Part shown: in pieces, positions 51,423-60,706 of the stretch
Numbering within the stretch: position 1 is the first letter of the stretch
Layout of the letters: each line of letters begins with the position of its first letter
NCBI RefSeq assembly: GCF_002102255.1
Contig: NZ_LQPH01000173.1
Coordinates: 124,001-188,000 of the forward strand
Reading direction: 5' to 3'
Source: Mycobacterium nebraskense
Lineage (GTDB): Bacteria; Actinomycetota; Actinomycetes; Mycobacteriales; Mycobacteriaceae
Length of the DNA stretch: 64,000 bases
Notes under the pieces: generated by a model
The model's database searches: none
What the model was told of the DNA's origin: nothing
The model's input: only the letters and a program-made list of their open reading frames with translations
Translations under genes and position numbers: made by a program

Positions 51423-52667
51423 GTGAACATCCAATTGTTCCTTCTGATCATTGTCGTAATCACGGCACTGGCTTTCGATTTCACGAACGGCTTCCACGAC
51501 ACCGGCAACGCGATGGCGACCTCTATCGCCAGCGGCGCGCTCAAGCCCAAGGCGGCGGTCGCGTTGTCCGCGGTGCTGAATCTGGTAGGCGCGTTCATGT
51601 CCACCGCCGTCGCCGCCACGATCGCCAAGGGCTTGATCGACTCGAACATCGTTTCGCTGGAGTTGGTGTTCGCCGGTCTGGTGGGCGGCGTCGTCTGGAA
51701 CCTGCTGACCTGGCTCCTCGGTATCCCCTCGAGCTCGTCGCACGCCCTGATCGGCGGCATCGTCGGCGCCACGATGGCGGCCGTCGGCGCGCACGGAGTG
51801 CTCTGGAAGGGCGTGGTTTCCAAGGCCATCATCCCGGCCGTGGTGTCCGCGATCCTGGCCATCTTGGTCGGGGCCGTGGCGACCTGGCTGGTCTACCGGA
51901 TCACCCGCGGCGTCCCGACCAAGCGCAGCGAGGCCGGGTTCCGGCGCGGCCAGATCGGCTCGGCCTCGCTGGTCTCGCTGGCGCACGGCACCAACGACGC
52001 GCAGAAGACCATGGGCATCATCTTCCTTGCGCTCATCTCCTACGGCTCGATCAGCAAGACCGCGTCGATGCCGCCGCTGTGGGTGATCGTGAGTTGTGCA
52101 CTGGCGATGGCGACGGGCACCTACCTGGGCGGCTGGCGGATCATCCGCACCCTGGGCAAGGGGCTGGTCGAGATCCAGTCGCCGCAGGGCATGGCGGCCG
52201 AGTCGTCGTCGGCCGCCGTCATCCTGTTGTCGGCCCACTTCGGCTACGCGCTGTCGACCACCCAGGTCTGCACCGGCTCGGTGCTCGGCAGTGGGCTGGG
52301 CAAGCCGGGCGGCGAGGTCCGCTGGGGCGTCGCCGCCCGCATGGGTGTCGCCTGGCTGGTGACGCTGCCGCTGGCCGGGCTGGTCGGTGCGGTCACCTAC
52401 TGGATCGTGCACCTGATCGGCGGCTACCCCGGCGCCATCATCGGATTCGCGCTGCTGATCGCGGTCTCCGCGACCATCTACATCCGGTCGCGCAAGGTCA
52501 AGGTGGACCACAACAACGTCAACGCCGAATGGCAGGGCGACCTGACCGCCGGGCTGGATGCTCCCGGCGAGCACCTGCCGCCGTCGGATGTTCACCCGAC
52601 GAACGGCAGCGGCACGTCTCCCCGCTCCGGCTCCGACGACCCCACCCTTAAGGCGAGCGCCTCATGA
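51423..52667 (+). CDS. pitA: Low-affinity inorganic phosphate transporter
   Basis: 414 residues of the PHO-4/Pit family. The two repeats of the family signature are FDFTNGFHDTGNAMATSIAS near the N-terminus and LAHGTNDAQKTMGI in the middle. About ten TM helices with a Pro/Ser-rich cytosolic tail. Imports phosphate with a cation. GTG start. Ortholog of Rv0545c; its stop overlaps the next start (ATGA). Confidence 0.94.
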   Translation: MNIQLFLLIIVVITALAFDFTNGFHDTGNAMATSIASGALKPKAAVALSAVLNLVGAFMSTAVAATIAKGLIDSNIVSLELVFAGLVGGVVWNLLTWLLGIPSSSSHALIGGIVGATMAAVGAHGVLWKGVVSKAIIPAVVSAILAILVGAVATWLVYRITRGVPTKRSEAGFRRGQIGSASLVSLAHGTNDAQKTMGIIFLALISYGSISKTASMPPLWVIVSCALAMATGTYLGGWRIIRTLGKGLVEIQSPQGMAAESSSAAVILLSAHFGYALSTTQVCTGSVLGSGLGKPGGEVRWGVAARMGVAWLVTLPLAGLVGAVTYWIVHLIGGYPGAIIGFALLIAVSATIYIRSRKVKVDHNNVNAEWQGDLTAGLDAPGEHLPPSDVHPTNGSGTSPRSGSDDPTLKASAS

Positions 52668-52969
52668 GTCATTTCAGCGACTGGTTCAACTACGGGGCCA
52701 GCCTCAAGATCCTGCTCTTTTCCATGCTGGCCGGCGCCGCCCTGCCGGGGCTGTTCGCCCTCGGGATCCGGCTGCAGGCGGCCGGGGCGGGCGACATCAG
52801 CATCGACGGCGACAGCGGGGGCACCCGACGCAATCCGGTGTTCACGGCGATGGCCTGGACGATCTACGCGCTGGTCGTCGCGGTGATCGTGCTGGCGCTG
52901 CTGTACATCGCGCGGGACTTCATCGCCCACCACACCGGCACCGCTTTCCTCGGAGCTAAACCCAAGTAG
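52664..52969 (+). CDS. Small two-TM membrane protein (Rv0544c-like)
   Basis: 101 residues with two TM helices (about 10-32 and 60-85) joined by a Gly-rich loop (GDISIDGDSGGTRRNP). It overlaps the pitA stop by four bases and so is coupled to phosphate transporter expression. It may be a PitA accessory subunit (inference from position). Confidence 0.87.
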   Translation: MSHFSDWFNYGASLKILLFSMLAGAALPGLFALGIRLQAAGAGDISIDGDSGGTRRNPVFTAMAWTIYALVVAVIVLALLYIARDFIAHHTGTAFLGAKPK

Positions 52970-53025
52970 CATCGTTTGATGCCCACCGCGTTACCGAGCC
53001 GGACACCGGGGGGAGCTGTACCAGC

Positions 53026-53328
53026 GTGAACGGATTTCTCAATTCGATCGTCTCGTGGCTGCGCGCGGGATACCCGGAAGGCGTCCCACCGACGGACACC
53101 TTTCCGGTGCTCGCGCTGTTGGCGCGCCGGATGTCCAACGACGACGTCAAAGAGGTGGCCTGCGAGCTGATCCACCGGGGCGAATTCGACGACGTGGACA
53201 TCGGGGTGCTGATCACCCAGATCACCGACGACCTGCCGACACCAGAGGACGTCGAGCGGGTCCGGGTTCGGTTGCAGGCCCGGGGCTGGCCGTTCGATGA
53301 CGCGAACGAGGTCGAGGACCCCGCATAG
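53026..53328 (+). CDS. DUF3349 protein (Rv0543c-like)
   Basis: 100 residues from GTG. Small helical protein of the DUF3349 family: SWLRAGYPEGVPPTDTFPVLALLARRM, ITQITDDLPTPEDVERVRVRL. Soluble, no known activity. It ends shortly before the menE frame. Confidence 0.88.
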   Translation: MNGFLNSIVSWLRAGYPEGVPPTDTFPVLALLARRMSNDDVKEVACELIHRGEFDDVDIGVLITQITDDLPTPEDVERVRVRLQARGWPFDDANEVEDPA

Positions 53329-53396
53329 CCGTACTGCGCGCACTCACCGTTCCGCCGGGCTCGGCCGTCTCGTCGCTGCTACCCGCCCTGGAACGG

Positions 53397-54479
53397 GTGC
53401 TGGACGGCCGCGACCCCGCACTGGTCGCCCTCGCCCCCGCCTCGGATGCGCTGCGGGCGGCCCTGCGGGTCGGGGAAGACATCGACGACGACGTGGCCCT
53501 GGTGGTGACGACGTCGGGAACCACCGGTGCGCCCAAGGGGGCCCTGCTCACCGCGGCCGCGCTGACCGCCAGCGCGGCGGCCACCCATGACCGCCTGGGC
53601 GGGCCGGGCAGCTGGCTGCTGGCGTTGCCGCCGTATCACATCGCCGGGCTGCAGGTGCTGGTGCGCAGCGCGCTCGCCGGCTCGACACCCGTCGAGCTGG
53701 ACGTCACCGAAGGCTTCGACGTCGCCGAATTATCCGGCGCGACAGCACGATTGGGTTCCGGCCGGCGGTACACGTCGCTCGTCGCCGCACAGTTGGCCAA
53801 GGCGCTGACCGATCCGGCGGCCGCGGCCGCACTCGCCGAACTGGACGCCGTGTTGCTCGGCGGCGGCCCGGCCCCGCAGGGCGTGCTCGACGCCGCGGCG
53901 GCGGCCGGCATCGCCGTGGTCCGCACCTACGGGATGAGCGAAACCGCGGGCGGCTGCGTATACGACGGCGTACCGCTCGACGGTGTCCTGGTCCGGGTGG
54001 CGGCCGACGGGCGCATCGTCCTCGGTGGCGCGACCCTGGCCAAGGGCTACCGCAACCCGGTGGACCCCGACCCGTTCGCCGAGCCGGGCTGGTTCCGCAC
54101 CGACGATCTCGGCGCTGTCGACGAGGCGGGTGTGCTGACCGTGCTGGGCCGCGCCGACGACGCGATCAGCACGGGCGGGTTGACCGTGCTGCCGCAGCTG
54201 GTCGAGGCCGCGCTGGGCACCCATCCCGCCGTCGGCGACTGCGCGGTTTTCGGCCTCGCCGACGACCGGCTGGGTCAGCGGGTGGTCGCCGCGATCGTGG
54301 TGTCCGACGGTTGCGCGCCGCCGACGCTGCACGCGCTGCGCGCCCACGTGACGCGCACCCTGGACGCCACCGCCGCGCCGCGCGAGTTGCACGTCGTCGA
54401 CGCGCTGCCGCGGCGCGGCATCGGCAAGGTCGACCGGGCGGCGTTGGTGCGCCGGTTCGCCGGTTCGGACGATCAATAG
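53397..54479 (+). CDS. menE: o-Succinylbenzoate-CoA ligase
   Basis: 360 residues from GTG (MLDGRDPALVAL), the same start point I recall for Rv0542c. ANL-family motifs: TTSGTTGAPKGALLT, VRTYGMSETAGGCVYDG, FRTDDLGAV and Lys in RGIGKVDRAAL. Forms the CoA thioester used by MenB. The open frame continues upstream to 53301 and encodes a plausible ANL start (LTVPPGSAVSSLLPALERV), but no ATG, GTG or TTG lies there, so the true start is uncertain; CTG at 53334 is a candidate. Confidence 0.92.
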   Translation: MLDGRDPALVALAPASDALRAALRVGEDIDDDVALVVTTSGTTGAPKGALLTAAALTASAAATHDRLGGPGSWLLALPPYHIAGLQVLVRSALAGSTPVELDVTEGFDVAELSGATARLGSGRRYTSLVAAQLAKALTDPAAAAALAELDAVLLGGGPAPQGVLDAAAAAGIAVVRTYGMSETAGGCVYDGVPLDGVLVRVAADGRIVLGGATLAKGYRNPVDPDPFAEPGWFRTDDLGAVDEAGVLTVLGRADDAISTGGLTVLPQLVEAALGTHPAVGDCAVFGLADDRLGQRVVAAIVVSDGCAPPTLHALRAHVTRTLDATAAPRELHVVDALPRRGIGKVDRAALVRRFAGSDDQ

Positions 54480-54490
54480 GCTGGTCGACC

Positions 54491-55843
54491 GTGAGGGTGG
54501 CACGTCGGGAGTTACCGGCCGTCGCGGTCGGGGTGGTGCTGGTGGGGGCGGCGTTCGTGCTGCCGCGGCTGCACTGGGGCGTCCGGCCGCGGACCGATGT
54601 GGCCCAGGAACGATTCGGCACGCGCGCCGGGGCCTCACCGATTTTCGGGCCCTGGGAGATCCACGCCAGCTGGGGCACGGGACCGGCCATTGCCATCGCG
54701 GTTGCCGCGGTGGTGTGGGGACCGATTCTGGCGCAACGCCTTTCGTGGCGGATTTTGACGCTGGGCACCTGGGCCACCGCCTGCGGGTGGGCCTTCGCGC
54801 TGGCGATGATCGACGGCTGGCAGCGCGGCTTCGCCGGCCGGCTGACCACCCGCGACGAATACCTGTGGCAGGTGCCGAGCATCACCGACATCCCGGCCGC
54901 GGTGCGCACGTTCGCCAGCCGGATCGTCGACTACCAGCCGAACTCCTGGACCACTCACGTCTCCGGGCATCCCCCCGGAGCGCTGCTGACGTTCGTCTGG
55001 CTGGACCGGATCGGCCTGCACGGGGGCGCCTGGGCGGGGCTGCTGTGCCTGCTGGCCGGGTCCAGCGCGGCGGCCGCGGTGCTGATCGCCGTCCGCGCCC
55101 TGGCCGACGAGCAGACCGCCCGGCGCGCCGCGCCGTTCGTGGCGGTGGCGCCGACGGCGATCTGGGTCGCCGTCTCCGCCGACGGCTACTTCGCCGGGGT
55201 CGCGGCATGGGGCATCGCGCTGCTGGCCGTGGCGGTGCACCGACCGGTTCGCTTCCCCGCGTGGGTGGCCGCCGCGGCGGGCCTGCTGCTGGGCTGGGGC
55301 GTGTTCTGCAGCTACGGCCTGATGTTGATGGGGCTTCCGGCGCTGGCGGTGCTGGCATCGGCCGCCGACTGGCGAGCGGTGCTGCGGGCGCTCGGCCCGG
55401 CGACGCTGGCCGCGGTTGCGGTGGCCTCAACCTTCGCGGTGGCGGGGTTCTACTGGTTCGACGGCTATACCCTTGTGCAGCAACGTTATTGGCAGGGCAT
55501 CGCCAAAGACCGCCCGTTTCAGTACTGGAGCTGGGCCAACCTGGCGTCCGTGGTGTGCGCGATCGGGTTGGGCAGCGTCGCCGGCGTCAGCCGGGTGTTC
55601 GACGTGGCGGCCATCCGTCGCCGCTCCGGGTTCCACCTGTTGCTGCTGGCCATGCTGGCCGCCATCGCCTGCGCCGATCTGAGCATGCTCAGCAAGGCCG
55701 AGGTTGAGCGGATCTGGCTGCCCTTCACCATCTGGCTCACCGCGGCGCCCGCGCTGTTGCCCGTCCGGTCACACCGGGCGTGGTTGGCGCTCAACGCCGC
55801 CGGCGCCGTATTGCTCAACACGCTCATCCTCACGAACTGGTAG
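54491..55843 (+). CDS. Polytopic membrane protein (Rv0541c-like)
   Basis: 450 residues from GTG (MRVARRELPAVAVG), with about 11-12 TM helices. A first extracytoplasmic loop rich in Arg and Asp (RPRTDVAQERFG) and TTHVSGHPPGALLTFVWLDR are conserved with Rv0541c. The general layout resembles GT-C-type glycosyltransferases that use polyprenyl phosphate sugars, but I cannot confirm this. Convergent with the two sugar-related genes on the other strand. Confidence 0.85.
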   Translation: MRVARRELPAVAVGVVLVGAAFVLPRLHWGVRPRTDVAQERFGTRAGASPIFGPWEIHASWGTGPAIAIAVAAVVWGPILAQRLSWRILTLGTWATACGWAFALAMIDGWQRGFAGRLTTRDEYLWQVPSITDIPAAVRTFASRIVDYQPNSWTTHVSGHPPGALLTFVWLDRIGLHGGAWAGLLCLLAGSSAAAAVLIAVRALADEQTARRAAPFVAVAPTAIWVAVSADGYFAGVAAWGIALLAVAVHRPVRFPAWVAAAAGLLLGWGVFCSYGLMLMGLPALAVLASAADWRAVLRALGPATLAAVAVASTFAVAGFYWFDGYTLVQQRYWQGIAKDRPFQYWSWANLASVVCAIGLGSVAGVSRVFDVAAIRRRSGFHLLLLAMLAAIACADLSMLSKAEVERIWLPFTIWLTAAPALLPVRSHRAWLALNAAGAVLLNTLILTNW

Positions 55844-55853
55844 GCGGAGTTCC

Positions 55854-56516
55854 TTACAGGCCGGCCGCGCGGGTGACCTGGGCGAAGCGACTGGCGGGCC
55901 CGCACGCCTCGCGCACCGCCGCGACGTCGTCGACGACGTCGATGTCGGCCAACCGCCGCACGGAGGCCACGTCAATGCCGTTGCCGTGCAACGCCTTCAG
56001 CGTGAGTTCCCCGGTGTCCGGTCGAGACATCGGAACGGTGCGCAGGCATTCCGCCATAGCGGGTGCCGCCACACCGAGCGCCCACCAACCGCCGTCGTGC
56101 GCCATGCCGAGCACGGCCGTCGCCTCCAGCAACCGGCGCGCACAGTCGGTCAACAAATCGGCGGTCACCTGCGGGGTGTCCATCCCGATCTGCAGCACCG
56201 GCAGCCCGTCTGCGGCGTCGTGGTGGGCGTTGGCGAGCCGATCGGCGAAGTCGTCGCCGCGCTGGGGAATCACCGTGAAGGACCGCAGCCGTTGCCGAAT
56301 CTCGGCGGCTCCCGCGGCGGCGTCCAGGTCGCCGGTCATGGCCACCACCCGCTTCGCCACCGGCGCGGCGGCCACCGCGTCCAGCGTGTCCAGCAGTGCG
56401 GCCGCGGCGATTTCGGCGGCGACCAGGTCCCCGACCGTCGCCGCGAGCCGTGTCTTGGCCCGGCCCGGCTCCGGCGCCTTGGCGACCACCAGCAGCGTCA
56501 CCGGCAGGGCGCTCAC
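55854..56516 (-). CDS. DUF2064 / TIGR04282-type glycosyltransferase-like protein (Rv0540-like)
   Basis: 220 residues from GTG (MSALPVTLLVVAKAPEPGRAKTRL), the signature of the TIGR04282 nucleotide-transferase-like fold. IGMDTPQVTADLL and AHDGGWWALGV supply the probable metal and nucleotide contacts. The GTG overlaps the stop of the upstream GT2 gene by four bases, so the two are coupled. Activity unknown; the fold is shared with nucleotidyl- and glycosyltransferases. Confidence 0.85.
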   Translation of the reverse strand: MSALPVTLLVVAKAPEPGRAKTRLAATVGDLVAAEIAAAALLDTLDAVAAAPVAKRVVAMTGDLDAAAGAAEIRQRLRSFTVIPQRGDDFADRLANAHHDAADGLPVLQIGMDTPQVTADLLTDCARRLLEATAVLGMAHDGGWWALGVAAPAMAECLRTVPMSRPDTGELTLKALHGNGIDVASVRRLADIDVVDDVAAVREACGPASRFAQVTRAAGL

Positions 56517-57166
56517 GAGATCACCTTCCAGAAGTCGAGGATGGCGGTGATGCTTCCCCGCAGCGAACCGCTGACCTTCGACTTGCCGCCGGTCCGGGGA
56601 CCGTAGCTGACGTCGAGTTCGACCACGCGCCAGCCGGCGGCCGCGGCGCGCACCAGCAGCTCCAGCGGGTAACCCGACCGCCGATCGACGACGCCCAGGT
56701 TCAGCAGCGCCTCGCGCCGCGCCACCCGCATCGGCGCGATGTCGTGCACCGGCAACCCGTGGCGGGTGCGCAGCCGCCAGCTCATCACCACGGTCCCCAC
56801 CCGGGCGACCCACGGCCAATGCAGTCCGGCCACCGGCCGGCGCCGGCCGATCACCAGATCGACACCCTGCTCGAGCGCGTCGACCAGCCGGGGCAGGTCA
56901 CCGGGGTCCATCGAGCCGTCGGCGTCGATGACCGCCACGATCGGGGTCGTCGCGGCCACCACCCCCGCGTGGACCGCCGAGCCGTACCCGGCCCGCGGCT
57001 CGGCGACGACCCGGGCGCCGTGCCGCCGCGCGACTCCGGCGGTGTCGTCGGTGCTGTTGTTGTCGACGACCAACGCCCGATATCCGGCGGGTATGGCCGC
57101 CAATACCGCCGGCAGCGATTCCTCTTCGTTGAGACAGGGCAGCACCACGGTGACGTCGTCGGGCAT
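56513..57166 (-). CDS. GT2 polyprenyl-phosphate sugar synthase (Rv0539-like)
   Basis: 217 residues from ATG (MPDDVTVVLPCLNEEESL). Family 2 fold with VVDNNSTDDT and the metal motif DADGSMDPGDLPRL. Resembles dolichyl/polyprenyl-phosphate mannose synthases but lacks a TM anchor. It would load a sugar from a nucleotide donor onto a lipid phosphate carrier. It is read after the Thr-rich membrane protein gene and before the DUF2064 gene. Confidence 0.88.
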   Translation of the reverse strand: MPDDVTVVLPCLNEEESLPAVLAAIPAGYRALVVDNNSTDDTAGVARRHGARVVAEPRAGYGSAVHAGVVAATTPIVAVIDADGSMDPGDLPRLVDALEQGVDLVIGRRRPVAGLHWPWVARVGTVVMSWRLRTRHGLPVHDIAPMRVARREALLNLGVVDRRSGYPLELLVRAAAAGWRVVELDVSYGPRTGGKSKVSGSLRGSITAILDFWKVIS

Positions 57167-57173
57167 CAACGCC

Positions 57174-58784
57174 TCAGAACCCGTAACGGGTATGCGGCTG
57201 CTGCGGGACGAGTGTCTGCTGGGTCTGCGTGTGCGGCGCCACCGTCGTTTCGCGCGTGATGGGCGGCGGCGCCGCCGTTGTCGGCGTTTCTGTCGAGGTG
57301 AACGGCTCCTTCGTGCTGGTCGGCGGTGTCGTCGTCACCTGCGCTGGCGTTGTTGTCGTGGGCGTCGTGGTGGTCGGCGTCGTGGTGGACGGCGTCGTCG
57401 TCGTGGGCGTCGTGGTGGTCGGTGTCGTGGTCGTCGGCGTCGTGGTTGTCGGCGTCGTCGTGGTGGTTATCGTCGGCGTCGTGGTCGTTATCGTCGGCGT
57501 GTTGTATGGGGGTGGCGGATACACCGGGACCGGGACGATGACCGGGATCGGAAGGGGCACAGCGGGATTCGGGTTAGGCACGAAGCCGGGAGTGCCGGGT
57601 GACACCGGCGCGACGGGAACGGCCGGCCCACCCCCGCCCTGCGCCGGAAGGAGACCGTTGGCGTCCGGGACGACGCCGCCCTGGAAACCGGCGTTGGGCT
57701 GATCAACCGGAGGCGGTGGCACCGGCGCCTGCTGCTGGGTCGGCAACAACGGCATGAACTTGCCCGGAGCGGCGTTCTGGTGTCCCACCACCGGCTGTTG
57801 GCTCGCGGTGGGGCGGACCGCAATGGCCACCGCGGCGGCCAGCGACGCGAAACCGATGACCGCGAAGGCGATGACGGCGTTTCCGAGCAGCAACGATCGG
57901 CGGCTGAGCCGCGAGGGGATGGCCGTGGTCTCGTCGAAGTCGTCGTATCCGTCCCCGTAATCGTCCATCTCGGGCAGCGGCTCGGCATCCTCGGTCATCG
58001 AGTACGCCAGCTGCGGCTCCTCCGCATTCGGCGGGGGCACGAACGTCGTCTCGTCCCCGGCGGGCCCCGCCGCCGGCGCCATCGCGGTCTCGTCGCCGGT
58101 GAGTCCCACGGCCGGCGCCATCGCGGTGGCATCCCCGGCCGACAATGCCGTCTGCGCCGCGGCGGCCATGGCCGCGCCACGGGCGAGCGCAAAGGAGGGG
58201 TCGTCGGCGACCTGCACCCGCATGGTCGACGCCTCGTGGAACTGTTCGGCGACCTGGGCGAGCTCGGGAGAGGCGCCCACCAGGTACACCTCGCCAGGGG
58301 CGTCCGGCCGGGCGCTGAGTTGGGCCATCATCGTGTTGAACGTCGCGGTCGCGTCGCCGCCGGCGAGTGGCTCCTGGGCCAGCACAGTCGGCGGCGCGTC
58401 TTGGTCATCGGCGGAACCCGGCACCGACAGCGTCGCCGTCGCGTCGTCCATCACCAGCGCGGCGCCGGGCCGGCCGGCCGCGCGCATCAGGGCCGCGACC
58501 GCCTGCGACTCCGAGAGCACCGCGACGTTCGACACGCCGGAGGCTTCCAGCGCTTGCCGCAGCTGGCCGGCCCGCGGATCGTCGCTCCAGCACACCCGGG
58601 TGCCCACCAGCCGGTGGTTCTCGTCCGTCAGAAGCCGATTGGTGCCGACGACCGTCTCGGTGAGTTTCCCGACCGGGTTGTCCGCCAGGTCGACGACGGA
58701 TTGGTCAATCACGTCCGCGCCCGGCCCGACAAGCGCCAAGCGGGCAACGGGGCCCGTGACCGCGACCCCCAACACGACGTCCAT
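57174..58784 (-). CDS. Membrane protein with Pro/Thr-rich extracytoplasmic tail (Rv0538-like)
   Basis: 536 residues. Residues 1-210 resemble an ASKHA/actin-like domain of the DUF7159 type (MDVVLGVAVTGPVARLALVG). An acidic linker follows with a short internal duplication (ATAMAPA.. / ETAMAPA..). One TM helix spans residues 299-323. The tail is Pro-rich and then has many TTTTP repeats before GTKEP-like and basic-poor ends. The tail is outside the cell membrane and a likely site for O-mannosylation. The gene lies seven bases upstream of the GT2 gene. Confidence 0.85.
   Translation of the reverse strand: MDVVLGVAVTGPVARLALVGPGADVIDQSVVDLADNPVGKLTETVVGTNRLLTDENHRLVGTRVCWSDDPRAGQLRQALEASGVSNVAVLSESQAVAALMRAAGRPGAALVMDDATATLSVPGSADDQDAPPTVLAQEPLAGGDATATFNTMMAQLSARPDAPGEVYLVGASPELAQVAEQFHEASTMRVQVADDPSFALARGAAMAAAAQTALSAGDATAMAPAVGLTGDETAMAPAAGPAGDETTFVPPPNAEEPQLAYSMTEDAEPLPEMDDYGDGYDDFDETTAIPSRLSRRSLLLGNAVIAFAVIGFASLAAAVAIAVRPTASQQPVVGHQNAAPGKFMPLLPTQQQAPVPPPPVDQPNAGFQGGVVPDANGLLPAQGGGGPAVPVAPVSPGTPGFVPNPNPAVPLPIPVIVPVPVYPPPPYNTPTITTTTPTITTTTTPTTTTPTTTTPTTTTPTTTTPSTTTPTTTTPTTTTPAQVTTTPPTSTKEPFTSTETPTTAAPPPITRETTVAPHTQTQQTLVPQQPHTRYGF
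57344..57503. repeat. 15-base coding repeat for the Thr/Pro tail
   Basis: Tandem 15-base units (GGCGTCGTGGTGGTC and variants) on the plus strand encode PTTTT units on the minus strand. About ten copies by eye. Such repeats can change in number by slippage. Confidence 0.75.
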
Positions 58785-59030
58785 CCCGGTTCTCCTTCGG
58801 CTGGCGACCCCACGACCAGCAATGTCCCGGCATCATTACACTTGCGATACCGTTGGCAGTATCCGTTATTCGGGCGACAAGGTTTGCCTATAGCGCAGCG
58901 TAACCAGCTTCCCGAACGACAGGACGGTCGCCGCGGAATCTGCACGGCGTCCGAACGGAGAATATGTTCGCAAGCGAGCAGTGCGGCCGACTCGGCAGGG
59001 TATTCACCCGCCGCGCGATTTCCGGGGGGC

Positions 59031-60701
59031 ATGGTGAGCCAGAGCAGTGACGACGCGCCTACCGGCCCCGTCGATCCCGGACAGGCACAGCAAACCGCAC
59101 GCATCATCCGGCCGGCCGCCGGCGCTCCGGCCGCAGCGGGGGATTCGACGCGGCGCTGGCACCTCGTCAGCGACCTGACCGCCGTCGCGCTGCTCCTCGT
59201 CGCCCTGTTCCTGCCGTGGAATCTGTACTTCGGCGTCGGGATTCCCGACAGCAACCCGACCCTCTCCGCGGTGCTGCTCGCCGTGACGCTGCTGTCCGTC
59301 ATCGCCGTCGCCGTGGCCGGTTCCTGGAGGTCCTCGGGCGCGCGGTTCAACCCCGCGACGGCCGGCCGGCTTCGCCTGGGCCTCAACATCCCCTACGCGC
59401 TGCTCGTGCTGGCCTTCGTCGGGTTCGACGCATTCGAGACCGTCCGGTTCGGTGGCACGGTGAACGTGCCGGGCGGGGTGGGGCCCGGGGCGTGGGTGGG
59501 GATCGCCGGCTGCATGCTGAGCGCCCAAACGGTGGCCGCCGGCGCCCGCTCCGGACCGGTTCCCGAAGGCGACGAGCACACCGGCTGGCTGAACTCTGCC
59601 CGGCTCATCGGCTACGCGTCGATGGTGTTGGCGGTGCTCAGCTTTGGCCTCAACCTGTACTGGCGGGTGCGCTACGCGCTGCAAAGCGCCGGTGGCACTG
59701 CCGAATTCGGCAAGCAGAACATCGCGGTCATCGTGACCGCGGTGGTGTACGGCGTGGTGGCGTTGGTCGCCGTGCTGGTCGCCGCGAGGTGGTTGCTGCG
59801 CAGCACCAGGGCCGCTCGGCTGGCCACCGTCGCGCTCGGCGCGTCGACGCTGGTCGCCGGGATCCTGGTGTGGAGCCTGCCGCTGGGGCGGGACATCGAC
59901 GCGTTCCACGGCATCGCGCAGAACACGTCGACCGCCGGGGTCGGGTTCGAGGGCTATCTGGCATGGGCGGCCGCCGCGGCGATGTTCGCGCCGGCGACCC
60001 TGTTCGGTCACCGGAACACGACCGGGGCCGAGGAGAGCGCCTGGCGGGCGGCGGCCCGAAATGGCTTGCTGCTCATAGCCGTATGGGGCCTGGGCTCGAT
60101 GGTGATGAGATTCACCGATCTCTTCGTCGCCGTGAGCCTGAATTACCCCTTCTCCCGGTACGACAGCGTGGTGCTGGCCGCGTTCGACCTGGCGACCGCG
60201 GTCCTTGCGATCTGGCTGCGCATCAACCTGGCCAACGCCGCCCGCTCCGCGCGACTGATCTCCTCGCTGTGCGGGCTGGTCGCCACGCTGAGCATCGCCC
60301 GCGTTTTCGTGGGCGTGGTGCTGGCGCCGCGGTTCGCGGATTCACCCAATTCCCCTGCCCAGCACCCGGTCTACGGCAACAACCTCGCCCAGCAGATCAC
60401 CAGCACCTTCGACGTGGCGCTGTGCGGCCTGGCCCTCTGCATCCTGGGGGCGGCCATCGTCACCGGGCAGCTGCACGGCCGGCGCCTGCGCCGCCGCCGC
60501 GCCGTCGCTAAACCCGCCGCCCCGGCGGGCGGCGCTCCCGCCGCGCCCAGGGCGCGCGTACCGGTGGGCCACGCCGCCCCGCCGTCGGCCGCGGCGACCA
60601 CCCGGATCACCACCGGTCCGCGGCTCTTCCGGGGCGACGACTCCGCGACGCGACAGATACCCGTGCAGAAGCCGCAGATCTACCGGCCGCCGCAGGCCTG
60701 A
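59031..60701 (+). CDS. Polytopic membrane protein (Rv0537c-like)
   Basis: 556 residues from ATG (MVSQSSDDAPTGPVDPG). An N-terminal cytosolic segment, about 10-12 TM helices from residue 45 onward, and a basic Pro/Ala-rich C-terminal tail. Ortholog of Rv0537c by position. No recognised catalytic motif. The frame is open far upstream, but that stretch is antisense to the Rv0538-like gene. Confidence 0.83.
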   Translation: MVSQSSDDAPTGPVDPGQAQQTARIIRPAAGAPAAAGDSTRRWHLVSDLTAVALLLVALFLPWNLYFGVGIPDSNPTLSAVLLAVTLLSVIAVAVAGSWRSSGARFNPATAGRLRLGLNIPYALLVLAFVGFDAFETVRFGGTVNVPGGVGPGAWVGIAGCMLSAQTVAAGARSGPVPEGDEHTGWLNSARLIGYASMVLAVLSFGLNLYWRVRYALQSAGGTAEFGKQNIAVIVTAVVYGVVALVAVLVAARWLLRSTRAARLATVALGASTLVAGILVWSLPLGRDIDAFHGIAQNTSTAGVGFEGYLAWAAAAAMFAPATLFGHRNTTGAEESAWRAAARNGLLLIAVWGLGSMVMRFTDLFVAVSLNYPFSRYDSVVLAAFDLATAVLAIWLRINLANAARSARLISSLCGLVATLSIARVFVGVVLAPRFADSPNSPAQHPVYGNNLAQQITSTFDVALCGLALCILGAAIVTGQLHGRRLRRRRAVAKPAAPAGGAPAAPRARVPVGHAAPPSAAATTRITTGPRLFRGDDSATRQIPVQKPQIYRPPQA

Positions 60702-60706
60702 GACAC

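Noticed and set aside
57344..57503. Regular short repeats resembling a CRISPR array
   Set aside because: Units are 15 bases without unique spacers and encode PTTTT in the correct frame of a real gene.
57780..59030. Long open stretch in frame with and upstream of the Rv0537c-like gene
   Set aside because: It is antisense to the well-supported Rv0538-like gene and its translation is Arg/Gly-rich with no domain. High GC keeps such frames open.
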